Below, one piece after another: positions 43,722 to 54,205 of a stretch of 64,000 nt of DNA. The position numbers and the translations under genes are program-made. The notes below the pieces were generated by a model. That model made no database searches. It had not been told where the DNA came from and saw nothing but the letters and a program-made list of their open reading frames with translations. The DNA is from Tanypteryx hageni (Eukaryota; Arthropoda; Insecta; Odonata; Petaluridae). Location of the stretch: NCBI GenBank assembly GCA_028673005.1, contig CM054114.1, positions 26,340,869 to 26,404,868 on the forward strand. Reading direction: 5' to 3'. Every line of letters begins with the position of its first letter. Position 1 is the first letter of the stretch.

Positions 43722-44560
43722 ACAACGTAAGCGCCTATTTACTTCGTTCTGTTCGTCCGCCCGTCCGGACGCATGTCGTTCTCGGTTTCTACCGGATTTT
43801 CGTGAAATTTAGAATTAAAGACTTAAACGCAAAGACAATATGAAAATGCCACAAATGGTTCACCACTCAATCAGGGGTGCCACTTTACTGGAAAAAAACG
43901 AAATTTTCCTCATATCTAGTAAAATATTAATCATATCGAAAGCGTTTTCAAATAGAAGTTGTAGAGCTACCTAAAGAAAATATTTTATTGCATTTTATCG
44001 TAAGATTAGCCGTTTCCAAGACAATCAAACATGAATTTCAATTGAACTTTGAAAAATTCATGAATAGATAGTTAACTGTTGTCATCGTAAGCAATCTTCA
44101 CAGTAAGTGAAGTAAATAAGATCTGCTATAATTACGAAAATACGGTTATTACCATTACGTGTGTATGCATCATTTTGCAAGAGGAAGGAAATGGATACAT
44201 GATGAAAAGATAACGTAAATGTAAATATATAACTATTTAGGCGAGGTGTTTTAAATAATTTTCAATTGTTTGCTTAGTTACAACTGATTAGAAATAAAAC
44301 CGGCGAATGAAAATTAAATATTTCCCCGGCATTATTTCTGATATATCGTTTTGCAGTATTATTTAGTCACTAAAATTACCTAAATACGTTTATTAATGAA
44401 CCAATTTTGGGGAGGTAAGAAATTTTTAGTAGAAAGAGATATAATTTGGTCATAGTTTTTCGTTGTTTTATGATGTGCGTTCGTTCAAATTATATCGTTT
44501 AGTTTCGACTACTCTATCACACGAAACGAGTCTGCTTGTGATACACTGTACACACATGTT
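43722..44560 (+). repeat. 840-bp dispersed repeat, most complete copy
   Basis: The left part matches 37992-38320 and the middle and right parts match 36063-36340 and 37125-37335. Internal landmarks: CGTCCGCCCGTCCGGACGCA near 43758, ATCAGGGGTGCCACT, GATTAGCCGTTTCCAAGA, GAAGTAAATAAGATCTGCTA, CGTTTTGCAGTATTATTTAG. There is no coding capacity. It is either a non-autonomous element or the remains of a larger one. Confidence 0.6.
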
Positions 44561-45740
44561 TATACAATTTTATCTCTTCCCATGCTAAATTTACTCGTAT
44601 CCTTTTGTCAAAGACATACGATTATGACTAAGGTAGTTAGTGCCGTAACAGTACTGTCATTATACATTATACATCTCGGATTAGGGTAGCTCAACTATAC
44701 TTAAAAGTTTTCTATGGTTATCTGGACAGGTTGCTTAGCCTAATCCGTGAACCTATGGTGAAGATGGCGCTGATTTTTACAGCATTAACCTTTAGTTATA
44801 CACTGGAGAATATAGCAAAACCTAAACGCTTAAAAAGTGGACGGGATTCTGCAGCATTCCAGAGTTAAGCAACGCGTTTTGATGTTGTGAGGGCAACGAT
44901 TTTGTAGGTGACTAAAAACAAAGTTTATTTTCCATCAAAAAAATATGTACATACATAAAATAGTTTTACGATGAAAATTACATATAAGCACGCGGCGAGC
45001 GAATTCAATGAACGGAGTGCGTTTCCGATTTTCCTCCTGGATGAAGCGCTTTCGATGCGATGGCCTACGGTCAGAAAATAACAGTTCGTAATTTTCATCG
45101 CCAATTGTTTGCAGGCGAGTTCACTCTTTCGGTTCGCTTCGTCGACTCCGCCCGCCCACTTTTTTGTTTCCCATCCACGTATCTAATAACGTCCTTTTTT
45201 CGTGTGTTTCCCTCCGATTCTTTCCTCTTATATCTCGACATTCTCTCTTTATTTATCTTATTTCTACTTCGTTCGTGGGATGTATCCGTCGTGCTTTTTC
45301 TGTTTTCTTATGCCCGTCTCTTTCGTGTCCTTTTTCCGTTACATTTCCTTTCATTTTCTTACCGTTCCTTCTCCTTATCCTGCATCGCACATCGCTCCTT
45401 TGAAGATGTCCGCAGAATAATATTCTCCCGGAATTGATTCACTCGTTCAAAGTGTGATATTGATGAGGAAAGTGAGATCTAACCTGACGATGTGGGAAAG
45501 ATTTCTTGAGTCAACACTTTTTGTATATTTTGTCATGTTTATCCTTGCAATGTGTGTGAGTTATATGGTGTATCTTAAATAATATACCTTGAATATTGCT
45601 CTTTTGTTTTTAATTAAAAATTCTGCGAAAGGGTCGGAGTCTTATATTCAGGCATCCACATTTTTCCTTATACGACTACCAATTTTTGGAGATTGTCTTA
45701 CATTCCGATAAATGCGGTGTGTTTATGTGTATGAGAAATA
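44561..45740. other. unassigned DNA
   Basis: A 125-codon plus-strand frame at 45060-45437 overlaps two others in a T-rich stretch and has no motif, so I do not call it a gene. No repeat is recognised. Confidence 0.4.
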
Positions 45741-45756
45741 GAAGAAAAACCTACGG

Positions 45757-46041
45757 CAGAAGGGCTGCATGAGGTCCACGAGAGCATTTTGCGCGACCCG
45801 CGAAGCCGTTACGAAAGCAAACCGCGAGATTTAATTCGGATCATATCTTACCAGTTAATCAAAATTTCCGGAAAACATTTTCTGGCGAAGTTGCGACGCT
45901 AAAAATTTACTTATCATTGACTTTAACGAGCGGGATCTCTCGCAATCTCCCGAATAACTCCTGATGTTCACTAAATGCAGCCCATCGGAGCACTCGCAAC
46001 AGTTAATGTGGCCTTACTCGTTTATAGTTTGCCCTCCCCTG
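45757..46041. mobile_element. 285-bp probable non-autonomous hAT element
   Basis: It starts CAGAAGGGCTGCATGAGG and ends AGTTTGCCCTCCCCTG (complement CAGGGGAGGGCAAACT). Flanks are ACCTACGG and ACCTAAAC, identical in five of eight positions, so the duplication is degenerate. Inner GCGCGACCCGCG and TGCAGCCCATCGG blocks resemble the CGGCCC family. Confidence 0.55.
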
Positions 46042-46049
46042 ACCTAAAC

Positions 46050-46660
46050 AATCACGAAACGCGTCCATTTTCAAAACAACGGATTAGAAGGGACACGAAA
46101 AATATTCATTTGGCAATGATAAGTTGAGTTGGTAATTAAGGGGAAAAAGGAAATTTGAGTTGCCCAGACGGAAATTGATAAATAAAGAGAACGTGGAGAC
46201 GTGAGGCATTGTTCGAGAAGGGAAGAAAACGAATGGCAGCTTTTGAGAAAGCAAATATAAACGCCCATAGTTTATAAATATCTCACTCAAAAATCTAGGA
46301 TGAAACTACCACTCAATGGTTTTAGGAAAATTTTACGGTAATGACATATAAAGCCCGCAAAAAACGATAAAATATACCTAACGCACTTCCTTTAACTATT
46401 CGTTTGATAAAACCTTTAAGTTGAAATGATTAACGACTAAATACTTTTATCGGATCCTTTGTATTAAAAGAAGTTTGGCTAAGGGTCGGTCACGTCAACG
46501 GAATTTTCAGTAACTATTGAAGGTAACTCAGTAGTACCGACTACCTTCGTAAAGCTATTTGTAGACATTATCTGCATTTACATAGATCGGACCCTCTGAT
46601 ATTAATACGCCCGAGTTGCTCATACGGAAGAAAACGCGCTCTCGAAAACGCATGACTTCT
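46050..46660. other. unassigned AT-rich DNA
   Basis: No gene or repeat is recognised. Confidence 0.4.
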
Positions 46661-46667
46661 AGGCCAA

Positions 46668-46998
46668 TCAGAGGTTTTTAACAGGCGTGTCGCGACACAT
46701 TAGTATGTCGCGGACGAGGTCCAGCTGTGTCTCGAAAATTTCGGAATAAATGTCAAGCTTTGTCGCGAAAATTAAAAAAAAATTAAAATACAGCAGATGC
46801 GGAAAAGTTTTTTTTGCTAATACATTTAAACATTTTGTTATATTTTCTGCTATACTTATGTTTTTTGTTAAATAAGAAATTTTAAGTATTTTTGTTATGT
46901 TTTGAAGAAGAAAATTGTCTTTTTATTTCATGGCGTGTCGCGGGAGCTAGATCATTAAAAAAGTGTCACCAAAGCAAAAAGATTGAAAAACTCGGGAC
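46668..46998. mobile_element. 331-bp probable non-autonomous hAT element (TGTCGCG type)
   Basis: It begins TCAGAGGTTTTTAACAGGCG and ends GATTGAAAAACTCGGGAC, complementary over much of the terminal 15 bp. Flanks TAGGCCAA and TAGATCAA agree at six of eight positions. Repeated GCGTGTCGCG words inside both ends are a feature of this kind of hAT element. Confidence 0.6.
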
Positions 46999-47900
46999 TA
47001 GATCAAGGAAAAGACAGACAAGCTGATTTTGAGAGGAACCCGTCTCCAAAATCTCCAAATGATAATCCGACAAACTCGAAACAAATTGAGAGATTGAGCA
47101 TCAGAAAACATCAGGAGAAACGCCACCGAAAACGGAAATGACTCGCATTTTTCGATCGACGGATACGATCGCCGCCCGTAACCCAAAAAAAATGCAAAAA
47201 CGGAGGTAATGACACCGAAAAATCCGAACGGTCTCTCATAAACGACCGCAAACTGAATAATGAAGCTGCGTTGTCTTCTTAGATGAAGGGTGATGAAGGA
47301 ATAGAAGGAGCAGTAAAAGAGAGAGAGAGAGAGAGAGAGAGACCAAGAATAAAATGACAAATATATAAAAGGTGCAAGAGATGAGGTAGATATCGATCAA
47401 ACGAACGTGAAATCGGAGGAAAGATTGTGACTGATGGAAGTTAAGGTCGCATAAATGTATCGCTTTGCGATTATTGTGTTTTTAATTCACCGATTCAAGA
47501 GGTGAGAACGAATAATGTTTTTTTTAATGGGCATTCAAACGTTGCAGTATTCTTCAAAACGTGAAACACGAAGCACATTTTTGCCATTTGGATAAGTCCT
47601 TCAATTTTCTGTGTTTCGATCGTTATAATTCTATTCTGATTCGACTATTAGAAGACTGAGTAGTGGGTAACATAAAAGTTTATCTTGGTAATTAACTATT
47701 TTGGAGAGCAGGAGAAGAATGTGGTTTGAAAGCTGCCGGTATGAAAGAAAACATTGCTGCGGCAGAACGTATAAAAAATTGCACGGAATACCACATGCAT
47801 AATCTGTAGCAACACATTGATAGCAATGCGCACAATATAAAATGTTACATTAAAATTACCTTAAAACCATCCTGAATATAGAAATTAGAAATAATCCGGC
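46999..47900. other. unassigned DNA with (GA)n run
   Basis: An (AG)n run at 47317-47341. A 120-codon minus-strand frame across it (46998-47360) has no motif. Confidence 0.45.
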
Positions 47901-47904
47901 AATA

Positions 47905-48168
47905 CATAGGCGTCCGCTGGGGGAGGGAGGCAATGGGGGGGGGGGCAGTTGCCCCTCTCTGAATCAGGCCTTTGTCAAGGGGCACTGATGTCTGGTTAGG
48001 TCAGGGGATTAACGCGGTCATGTTTCTGAGGTCAGGCAAGCAATATGCTTGAAACAAACCACTAAAATATTAAGCCTGCCAAACCCAACTGCGGGAGTTT
48101 GCTAATCCCCTTGCTCTCCCTCCCCCCCCCCCCTCTCCTCCCTGAAAAAGTTTCAGCAGACGCCCATG
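47905..48168. mobile_element. 264-bp hAT-like element with CATRGGCGTCYGCTG ends
   Basis: The left end CATAGGCGTCCGCTG matches the complement of the right end CAGCAGACGCCCATG at 13 of 15 positions. A G-run (about 47935-47945) near the left end mirrors a C-run (about 48122-48133) near the right end. Flanks CGGCAATA and CGCCGATA agree at six of eight, consistent with an old 8-bp duplication. Confidence 0.6.
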
Positions 48169-48944
48169 CGCCGATAAACAACATTTTAAAAATATATACA
48201 TTATCGTTTTCGAGGTTATGTAAGTTGTAGGTTTTCTTCTGAGACCGTCCTCTCGAGGCTGTGTACATATCTCCTAGATTAAAATTACCCACGGACACGA
48301 AAAGAAGACGTTATATTCGAATGCATAAAAGTATGCTGTCTATAGAATAGCGATTTATCAATAAAAATGCATGAATCCCGTAATTTATATTTTTAAAAAG
48401 GAGTTCCGAGTCGTATTAAGTGGCAAAAAATCGTATTAACACCTCAATAACCAATTAAAAGAGTACCGAAAAGAGCAGAAAATTGTGCTACAAAGAAATG
48501 GTATCAAAAGAAACGCAAAAAATTAAGAAAATTGTGTAAAAAAATTCAAATAAGATTGAATGCAAGCAAAACGAAAAGTTGGTGCTTGGAAGAGAGTCCG
48601 AGGAATACGAATAAGGCATAGAAGAGGAGAAAGAGAGAAAAGGAGAATAAAGGAAGAGGGGCGTAAAGAGAAAGGTAAAACAAAAAAGAGAGAGAGGGAG
48701 TAATAGCGCTGGGAGGAAATGTTCTCGTACGGCCGCTGCGCAAAATGGAGAAGGCGGGGATGAATCATGGGTATTTTATAAAGTCGGAACCATTTTCACT
48801 TTTATTCCGTCCCGAAGTGTCTTTTCAATTCCCGATACGAACCCCCTCCTTCATCCCCCCACACCCCATTCGAACCCTTTTTCCCGTAACCGCCAGTACC
48901 CTACGCGCTGCCCGTGCAGTTCGTAGTACAAGGTAGGAAGGGTG
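48169..48944. other. unassigned DNA, GA-rich from 48600 to 48700
   Basis: No gene is supported. Confidence 0.4.
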
Positions 48945-48949
48945 AAGGA

Positions 48950-49020
48950 GACAGACAGACAGACAAACGACTTTATTAGGGCGAAATTGAGACTATGTAG
49001 TCCCTTCTTACATTTAACCC
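48950..49020 (-). repeat. retroposon-like 3' tail with (GTCT)n, fragment
   Basis: On the minus strand TCTCAATTTCGCCCTAATAA leads to AGTCGTTT and a GTCTGTCTGTCTGTCT tail. The same TCTCAAT-TCGCCCTAATAAAG ending occurs at 61690-61715, and related forms at 1250 and 21630. Confidence 0.6.
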
Positions 49021-49960
49021 TTTCGTCATATAAGTAATTACAATATTTACAAAATAAGAGGAATTAAATACATACAGATTTTAACAAAATACAAATTAAT
49101 TACAAGTTAATATATTTGTTAGTAGATAACAGAGCATTACCAAAGAATGTTAGTTTTGTGGGTCATAAAAAACTGTGTATCGGTCATGTTTTAACACAGA
49201 AAAATTCCCACTGCGGAAAACACCTACGAAGAGAAGAGAGGTGTAAAAAACCGCGAAAATTCCTAAATAGTTCAGGGGAAGGAAAAGAAAAAAAAATCAA
49301 TAATATGAGAAACAGAGGAAAAAAACATTCATAAATAAAAACATATGTACATACATTTATATCCATATGAGGGAGGGGGATGAAATGAGGAGGGGGTGGA
49401 TGAAAAGGGATATAGGAGAGAGAGAGGCGGAGGAGGAGTGGGAGATGAATGGGAGAGACGAAGACTTCTCCCGAACGCTCCACGGTCGGTTAAATACTGC
49501 AAGGTTCCCTCTCTCTCACTCTTTCGAATGGCAAATATTTCCACGAAAACAGTTACGGGTGGGTGAATAAAAGGAGAAGTTACGCCAGGATGAATTTTTT
49601 CGGGCGGGCTTCTTTTTTTTATTCTTGACCGAGCGCACTCTTAACAATAAAGTTGAAGTCCTCTCGCCAATGGCTTCCCCTTTTTTTCGGTAAAGTCCTT
49701 TGGGTGACGCGGCGAACGGTATAAAGTGCTGCACTGGTGCGAGAGGGGGGGGTGGGGGTATAATGCCCTACGAACTTATCGTGCGTGCGTGCCTATTCTG
49801 CAAACTGGATTCGATCCTTTATGATAAAATATGTAGCGAATCATTCTGACGTGTGTGCAGTATAGTATACGACATGACGTTTGGATTCCGCGCTACTAAA
49901 ATTATATTGACTAGAAAAGCTGAGTTACTCATTGATTATTAATAATTTTTATATAAACTT
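49021..49960. other. unassigned DNA, GA-rich 49365-49460
   Basis: There is a G-rich run at 49744-49757. No gene is supported. Confidence 0.4.
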
Positions 49961-49961
49961 G

Positions 49962-49966
<5 letters not shown>

Positions 49967-50012
<46 letters not shown>
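49967..50012. repeat. (TA)n microsatellite
   Basis: About 23 TA units precede the second copy of the 190-bp repeat. Confidence 0.95.
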
Positions 50013-50015
<3 letters not shown>

Positions 50016-50208
50016 ACTGGGTCACTTTCTGTTACTCTATCTCCATCGCTGAAGAAGGGCATATACCCGAAAAGCTTACGTGTGTTTTTTTGTGTGCGTG
50101 TTTTCTGTCTCTTCTACGCCCTTAGCAGCCTGCCAACTTGGTAAGTGTCCGCTGGGCTTCCTTCAACACCTTGTTGCCATCCTCATCAGTACCTTTACTT
50201 TTCTTTAA

Positions 50209-50210
<2 letters not shown>
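50013..50210 (+). repeat. 190-bp dispersed repeat with CTGAAGA-hairpin core, copy 2
   Basis: It aligns with 21280-21466. The core is CTGAAGA (50049-50055), GGG...CCC (50057-50068) and GAAA (50069-50072), followed by AGCTTACG. Unlike copy 1 it retains GAAA. The repeat lies between two (TA)n tracts (49967-50012 and about 50211-50240). Confidence 0.75.

Positions 50211-50240
<30 letters not shown>
50211..50240. repeat. (TA)n microsatellite
   Basis: Pure TA units directly follow the 190-bp repeat, as at 21467. Confidence 0.9.
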
Positions 50241-51050
50241 CATCCATTCTATGATTTAGCATTAAAAAGCGATCATAATTTATTCAGAAAAACTTTTGGC
50301 ATTTTTTTAAATCAATCCGAGGAACCTTGGTTTACATCCTATCCCTACAATGTGCGACGATACATAACTATGCATTTCAGTCAAGCTGAAATTTTGTTTG
50401 CAAGTTTTTTTTCAATAGGTTTTTAAGTATTATAGAGTTGAGCTGCCGTCTCTTCTATAGATTTATTCTATTCTACGGACAAAGAGGTAAATATTTTATA
50501 TAAGTATTTTATATAAAATTTATTTTTCGAAACTGTTACTTGTTTTTCTTATTTGGACCGAAATAAACCCCAAAAATTACTGAATATTATTTTGCCATTC
50601 CCACAAATTTACTGATGAATCGATATTTGTATGCGGTTTGTTTCGGTTTCAGTTCAATAGAGTCGTATTCCAAGATCCAATCAATCTATAGAATTCCGAG
50701 TTAAAACTGATTCAAATGTCGTTTTAAAATACCTCCGTTACTAAAAAAAAGTTATCGGCACAAAATAAATTCACGCGTCTCCGTGAAAATAATAGGCAAA
50801 TTAAGAAATCTACGGCGACTAGAGAGACCATTTTACTATAATAGTGTAATTGCCCGACAAAACCGGCGTTAAATTGAACTTTTAAAAAGAGTTCAAGATT
50901 TAAACCTTGGCCAAGGGTTAATTTAAAATAGTAACATACATAAAAGAAGATGATTCAAAATGAACTTATGATTTATACTTTCCAACATAATTATTTTAAA
51001 TTAAATGTAGTGCAGCAATCACTTATATTTAGGCTTTAAGAGCTATAAAA
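50241..51050. other. unassigned AT-rich DNA
   Basis: No feature is recognised. Confidence 0.45.
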
Positions 51051-51054
51051 TCAC

Positions 51055-51400
51055 CGCGGATAAATTTCTCTTTGTGTTTCCAAATTTCATAATTTATCAT
51101 AAAATATTACGAATACATACGAACGGAATACCTTGATCGCTCTTATTTGTTTCGCAAAGATAAAGCGTGCATGTACTAGACCCGAGAACGGCAACGCGGC
51201 GATCGCTGGCGCCATGGCGTCCGCAAGATATTTACTAGTCGCCCGGAGGCCAAAAAGAACGTTAGTTAAACAGACCAATTGTGACATTCTTGGTTAATAA
51301 AATGCAAATAAAAAATATCCTACATTCGCTCCGACGATAATCAAATGGAGAAAAGAAGGGTTCCTGGAATCGAATCCGAATTCTTTTCCAAGATTATGTA
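51055..51400. repeat. dispersed repeat (TTTCCAAATTTCATAATTTA family), copy 2
   Basis: It matches 29100-29240 and 29430-29510 in order, with a different middle. The shared CTGGAATCGAATCCGAAT motif near 51366 is a near copy of CCTGAAATCGAATCCGGG at 29500. Confidence 0.55.
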
Positions 51401-52440
51401 TATCTGTCAAAGCCCACGGTGACCTACGCGTGCATTTCAGCAATTCATACCAACTGGAAGTGCCAAAAAATATGACGGACGCACACTAGTGAACTATTAT
51501 TCAATAAAAAATATACTAAATTCTGGGAATGGAGAATTATTCTCGAAAGTTTCAAATTCAGTTTCATTAATTGATGATTTACATCACTCATACAATCCTA
51601 CCTTTACATTGCATACGGGTCCGATTTATGAATTTATCCATATTAAAATGTACACTTTCCTGGAAACATATATACCTATTTAGTATCTTCTATCTTATCC
51701 AACCCAAATAACACGCGATATGGGAAAAGTATTCGACGATTCGGAAAAAAAAAACAATTTGCTAAAATCCTGGTATTTTGGTGTTTCGCGAGAATTCCCC
51801 CAGCGGGACACAAAAGCGCATATCTCGACAGAGTGATCCATTCACGTCAAAGCGATGCCTTTAGCCTCCTCACTAGCGCGTGCGTCATCTCCATTATCCC
51901 ATTCCGTAGCGAAGGCACGCTTAAGCCTGGGTAACCGACAGGACGAATTTAATTTTCCACGAATCCCTAAGCAGGTACAGCCTTAGAGGGGATAAAGGTG
52001 GCAACACTGAGCCAAATTACGCGGCAATGGCAACAATGCCGAGAAACGGCTTCGCATCGTGATCCAGTGGGAAGGGAGTGAGAACATGAGCGTCTATTGG
52101 TTGAAATATCGAGATTAAAAAAAGGTAGTGATCGTAGTGATTCTGCGTGCGACCAACAAATTCAATTCCCCGCGTCAAAGCAACAATGTCGATAGGTGCG
52201 TGAATGAGCTAACGTTGGTTTCTTTCCATTAAACTGGTTTTGTCACGTTGTGACTTAATAAACATCAACGTTATTAAAAATCGTGGTGCCATATAGTAAA
52301 CAATACATCTCGTTTATAGTGAATTTCAACAGGGCGAAAAATTGATACGAAGGTTATAGATAGTTTGACACATTAAGCGCGAGACGGATTAAACCTTCGA
52401 TGCGTACCTGTCAACAGACACGTACTAATTGTATTCTGAA
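51401..52440. other. unassigned DNA
   Basis: No gene is supported. Short frames lack motifs. Confidence 0.45.
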
Positions 52441-52444
52441 ACTA

Positions 52445-52500
52445 AGCTTACGTATTCTGCTGGCTGAAGGATTGTGTCCGAAAAGCTTATGGTTTATCTC
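52445..52500 (+). repeat. hammerhead-like core motif, diverged copy
   Basis: GGCTGAAGGATTGTGTCCGA followed by AAAGCTTATG matches the core of the repeats at 21295 and 50048 (GCTGAAG, stem, GAAAAGCTTACG), with a shorter stem (GGA...TCC). The rest of the 190-bp repeat is not recognisable. Confidence 0.45.
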
Positions 52501-52647
52501 TACCCTTATCATCAATGTCTCTCCTGTTTGACTCTTCGAATCCATCTTGATCTCCTTCCCACATATTTAGGGTGGCCATAATTTCTCCATCACATTGCAA
52601 ACACCCGTACAACAGAAACTACAAAAGATATCTGAAAAATGATTGTT

Positions 52648-52800
52648 TCATTTGAAAGAAAAACTAAAAGAGTTTTGACACACATTAACAATGCCCACAT
52701 GAGCACGATTTGTAGCACGCAGGATGTCCAAACGGTATTCTGTCATCAAGTGTCTTTCAGTCTGCGAGGCGCCACAGAAATAATTGGACCCGTGATCCTG
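52648..52800 (-). pseudogene. transposase C-terminus, left arm of the fold-back
   Basis: The minus frame ends with TEYRLDILRATNRAHVGIVN and a short tail. The same TEYRLD...GAHxEIVNV signature ends the right arm. This resembles the C-terminus of DDE transposases of the Tc1/mariner-IS630 group common in insects. The catalytic core is absent in this arm. Confidence 0.6.
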
Positions 52801-52854
52801 CTTCAGTTGCTTGCAATTCAGCAGATGGAATAGCGTCAACCGAATGTTTTCTTT

Positions 52855-53160
52855 CGACAAGACGGCGCTACGCCATATTGGGGCGTGGAGGTTTGAGATT
52901 TTGTCGATTGGACAAGTTTCATGCCCCTCTCGCTCAATGGATATCACCCCAATGAATGTATTTCTTAAGGGGTTACGTAAAGGATCAAGTATTTCGTACG
53001 AAAGTGGCAGATCGGAATGAACTCCGGGCGCGGATCAACGATTCTAATGTTTTCTGTGACGCCCCAGATGCTGGAAAACAATTGTCGCAAAACAGAATAC
53101 CGTTTGGACATGATGCAAATGGTGCCGATATGGAGATTGTTAATGTGTAACAAAACTCTT
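52855..53160 (+). pseudogene. transposase C-terminal region, right arm of the fold-back
   Basis: Across three frames it reads FRQDGATPYWGVEV, with the Asp of the catalytic QDGAPPH-type block (about 52856), then RGYVKDQVFRTKVADRNELR and ARIND (from about 52972), then SVTPQMLENNCRKTEYRLD (about 53054) and GADMEIVNV with a stop near 53150. Frameshifts and stops separate the pieces, and part of the segment between the catalytic block and GYVKDQV is lost. It is a non-functional relic. Confidence 0.65.
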
Positions 53161-53175
53161 TGGGTTGTTCTATCA

Positions 53176-53610
53176 AATGAAATAAACAGTTTTCCAATAT
53201 CCCTCACCTGCCTTGCTCCATGGATAACAATGTCCCCCCGCGGTCTTAAGAGGAATTGACACGCTTAGTGGCGACGTCCTACCTCCCTCAATAAGGGAAA
53301 TTGGGAAGGATGTGGAAGGGAAGCGGGAAAGTAGAGATGGATGAATGGATGGATGGATTGGTCCTACCTCGAGTGGAAGGTCATGGTGACTGCGTGGGGA
53401 TTAAACTCACCAACTATATAATACTCCGTGTGCACCTGGACCTGGAGGCGAATCGAGATGTTTCCGGAAGAGTCGTGCCGGGAAGTATATATAAGGATTA
53501 TATTTTAAAAATTAAAAGGTGCTAATTTCTTCGCATGAAATCATATTGCAAAAAATAATGCTTATATTTCTTTAAGAACAAGTAGCGTTACCGAGAATAA
53601 TGGAACCATT
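53176..53610. other. unassigned DNA
   Basis: A short ATGGATG-type run near 53337-53357. No gene is supported. Confidence 0.4.
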
Positions 53611-53614
53611 TCGC

Positions 53615-53740
53615 GAAGAATTATAATTATTATTTATTGTATAAATTGTTTAAAGTGTCCTCCATCACGGCATCAATTTGTAAAGAATAATTATTAATGA
53701 TTATTTAAGAATTTGTTCAAGCTTGCCTCCATCATGTTCA
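53615..53740 (+). repeat. dispersed repeat (TTATTTATTGTATAAATTGTT), partner 63215-63340
   Basis: ATTATTATTTATTGTATAAA, GTCCTCCATCAC and GTAAAGAATAAT match 63225-63285 in the same order. Confidence 0.5.
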
Positions 53741-53888
53741 GTGAACGTGCTGCATCTATGAACCACTGAGAAACATATAGCGAGGGACATTTCTTGTTAT
53801 TATTCAACGATTCGAACTCTCGGCGTATCAAAGTGTACTCATGTGATCGAAGTCGAGATTTCTCTGGCCATAGGCTCCCTCTTTAATG

Positions 53889-54197
53889 CAGGGATCCCCA
53901 AACTACGGCCCGCGGGCAGCATCCGGCCCGCACAGTGATTTGATCCGGCCCACCTTATCAGCAAGAGCATTCATTAGATATCATTTATGATATCTAAACG
54001 ACATTTTTCGAGTACTTGGGTGAAATCTACTTTTAATATAAGCGAATTACATATTACAGAAACAAAAAACATTCTCAAAACTTGCTGTTTAAAATTTTCA
54101 CACGGCCCGATCAGTCATTTGAAATGCCGTATGTGGACCGCACAGTGGATCATGAAACCTCATGCGGCCCGTTCAGTAAAAGGTTTGGTGACCCATG
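53889..54197. mobile_element. 309-bp non-autonomous hAT element (CGGCCC family)
   Basis: It begins CAGGGATCCCCAAACTACGG and ends GGTTTGGTGACCCATG, with an exact 8-bp duplication CTTTAATG at 53881-53888 and 54198-54205. CGGCCCGC blocks occur inside the left end and GCGGCCCGTTCAG inside the right. No transposase is encoded. Confidence 0.9.
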
Positions 54198-54205
54198 CTT
54201 TAATG

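Larger units (their letters stand above)
52615..53175. mobile_element. fold-back element made of two opposed transposase 3' ends
   Basis: About 110 bp at the left end (TTTCATTTGA...AGAGTTTTG, CACATTAACAATG, ATGTCCAAACGGTATTCTG) recurs inverted at the right end (CAGAATACCGTTTGGACATG, GTTAATGTGT, CAAAACTCTTTGG, TCAAATGAAA). Each arm encodes the same transposase C-terminus reading outwards. It is a non-autonomous inverted-repeat derivative of a Tc1/mariner-type element. Confidence 0.7.

Noticed and set aside
45060..45437. 125-codon plus-strand frame, Phe/Ser/Leu-rich
   Set aside because: A T-rich stretch opens all three frames. The membrane-like composition is not evidence of a protein.
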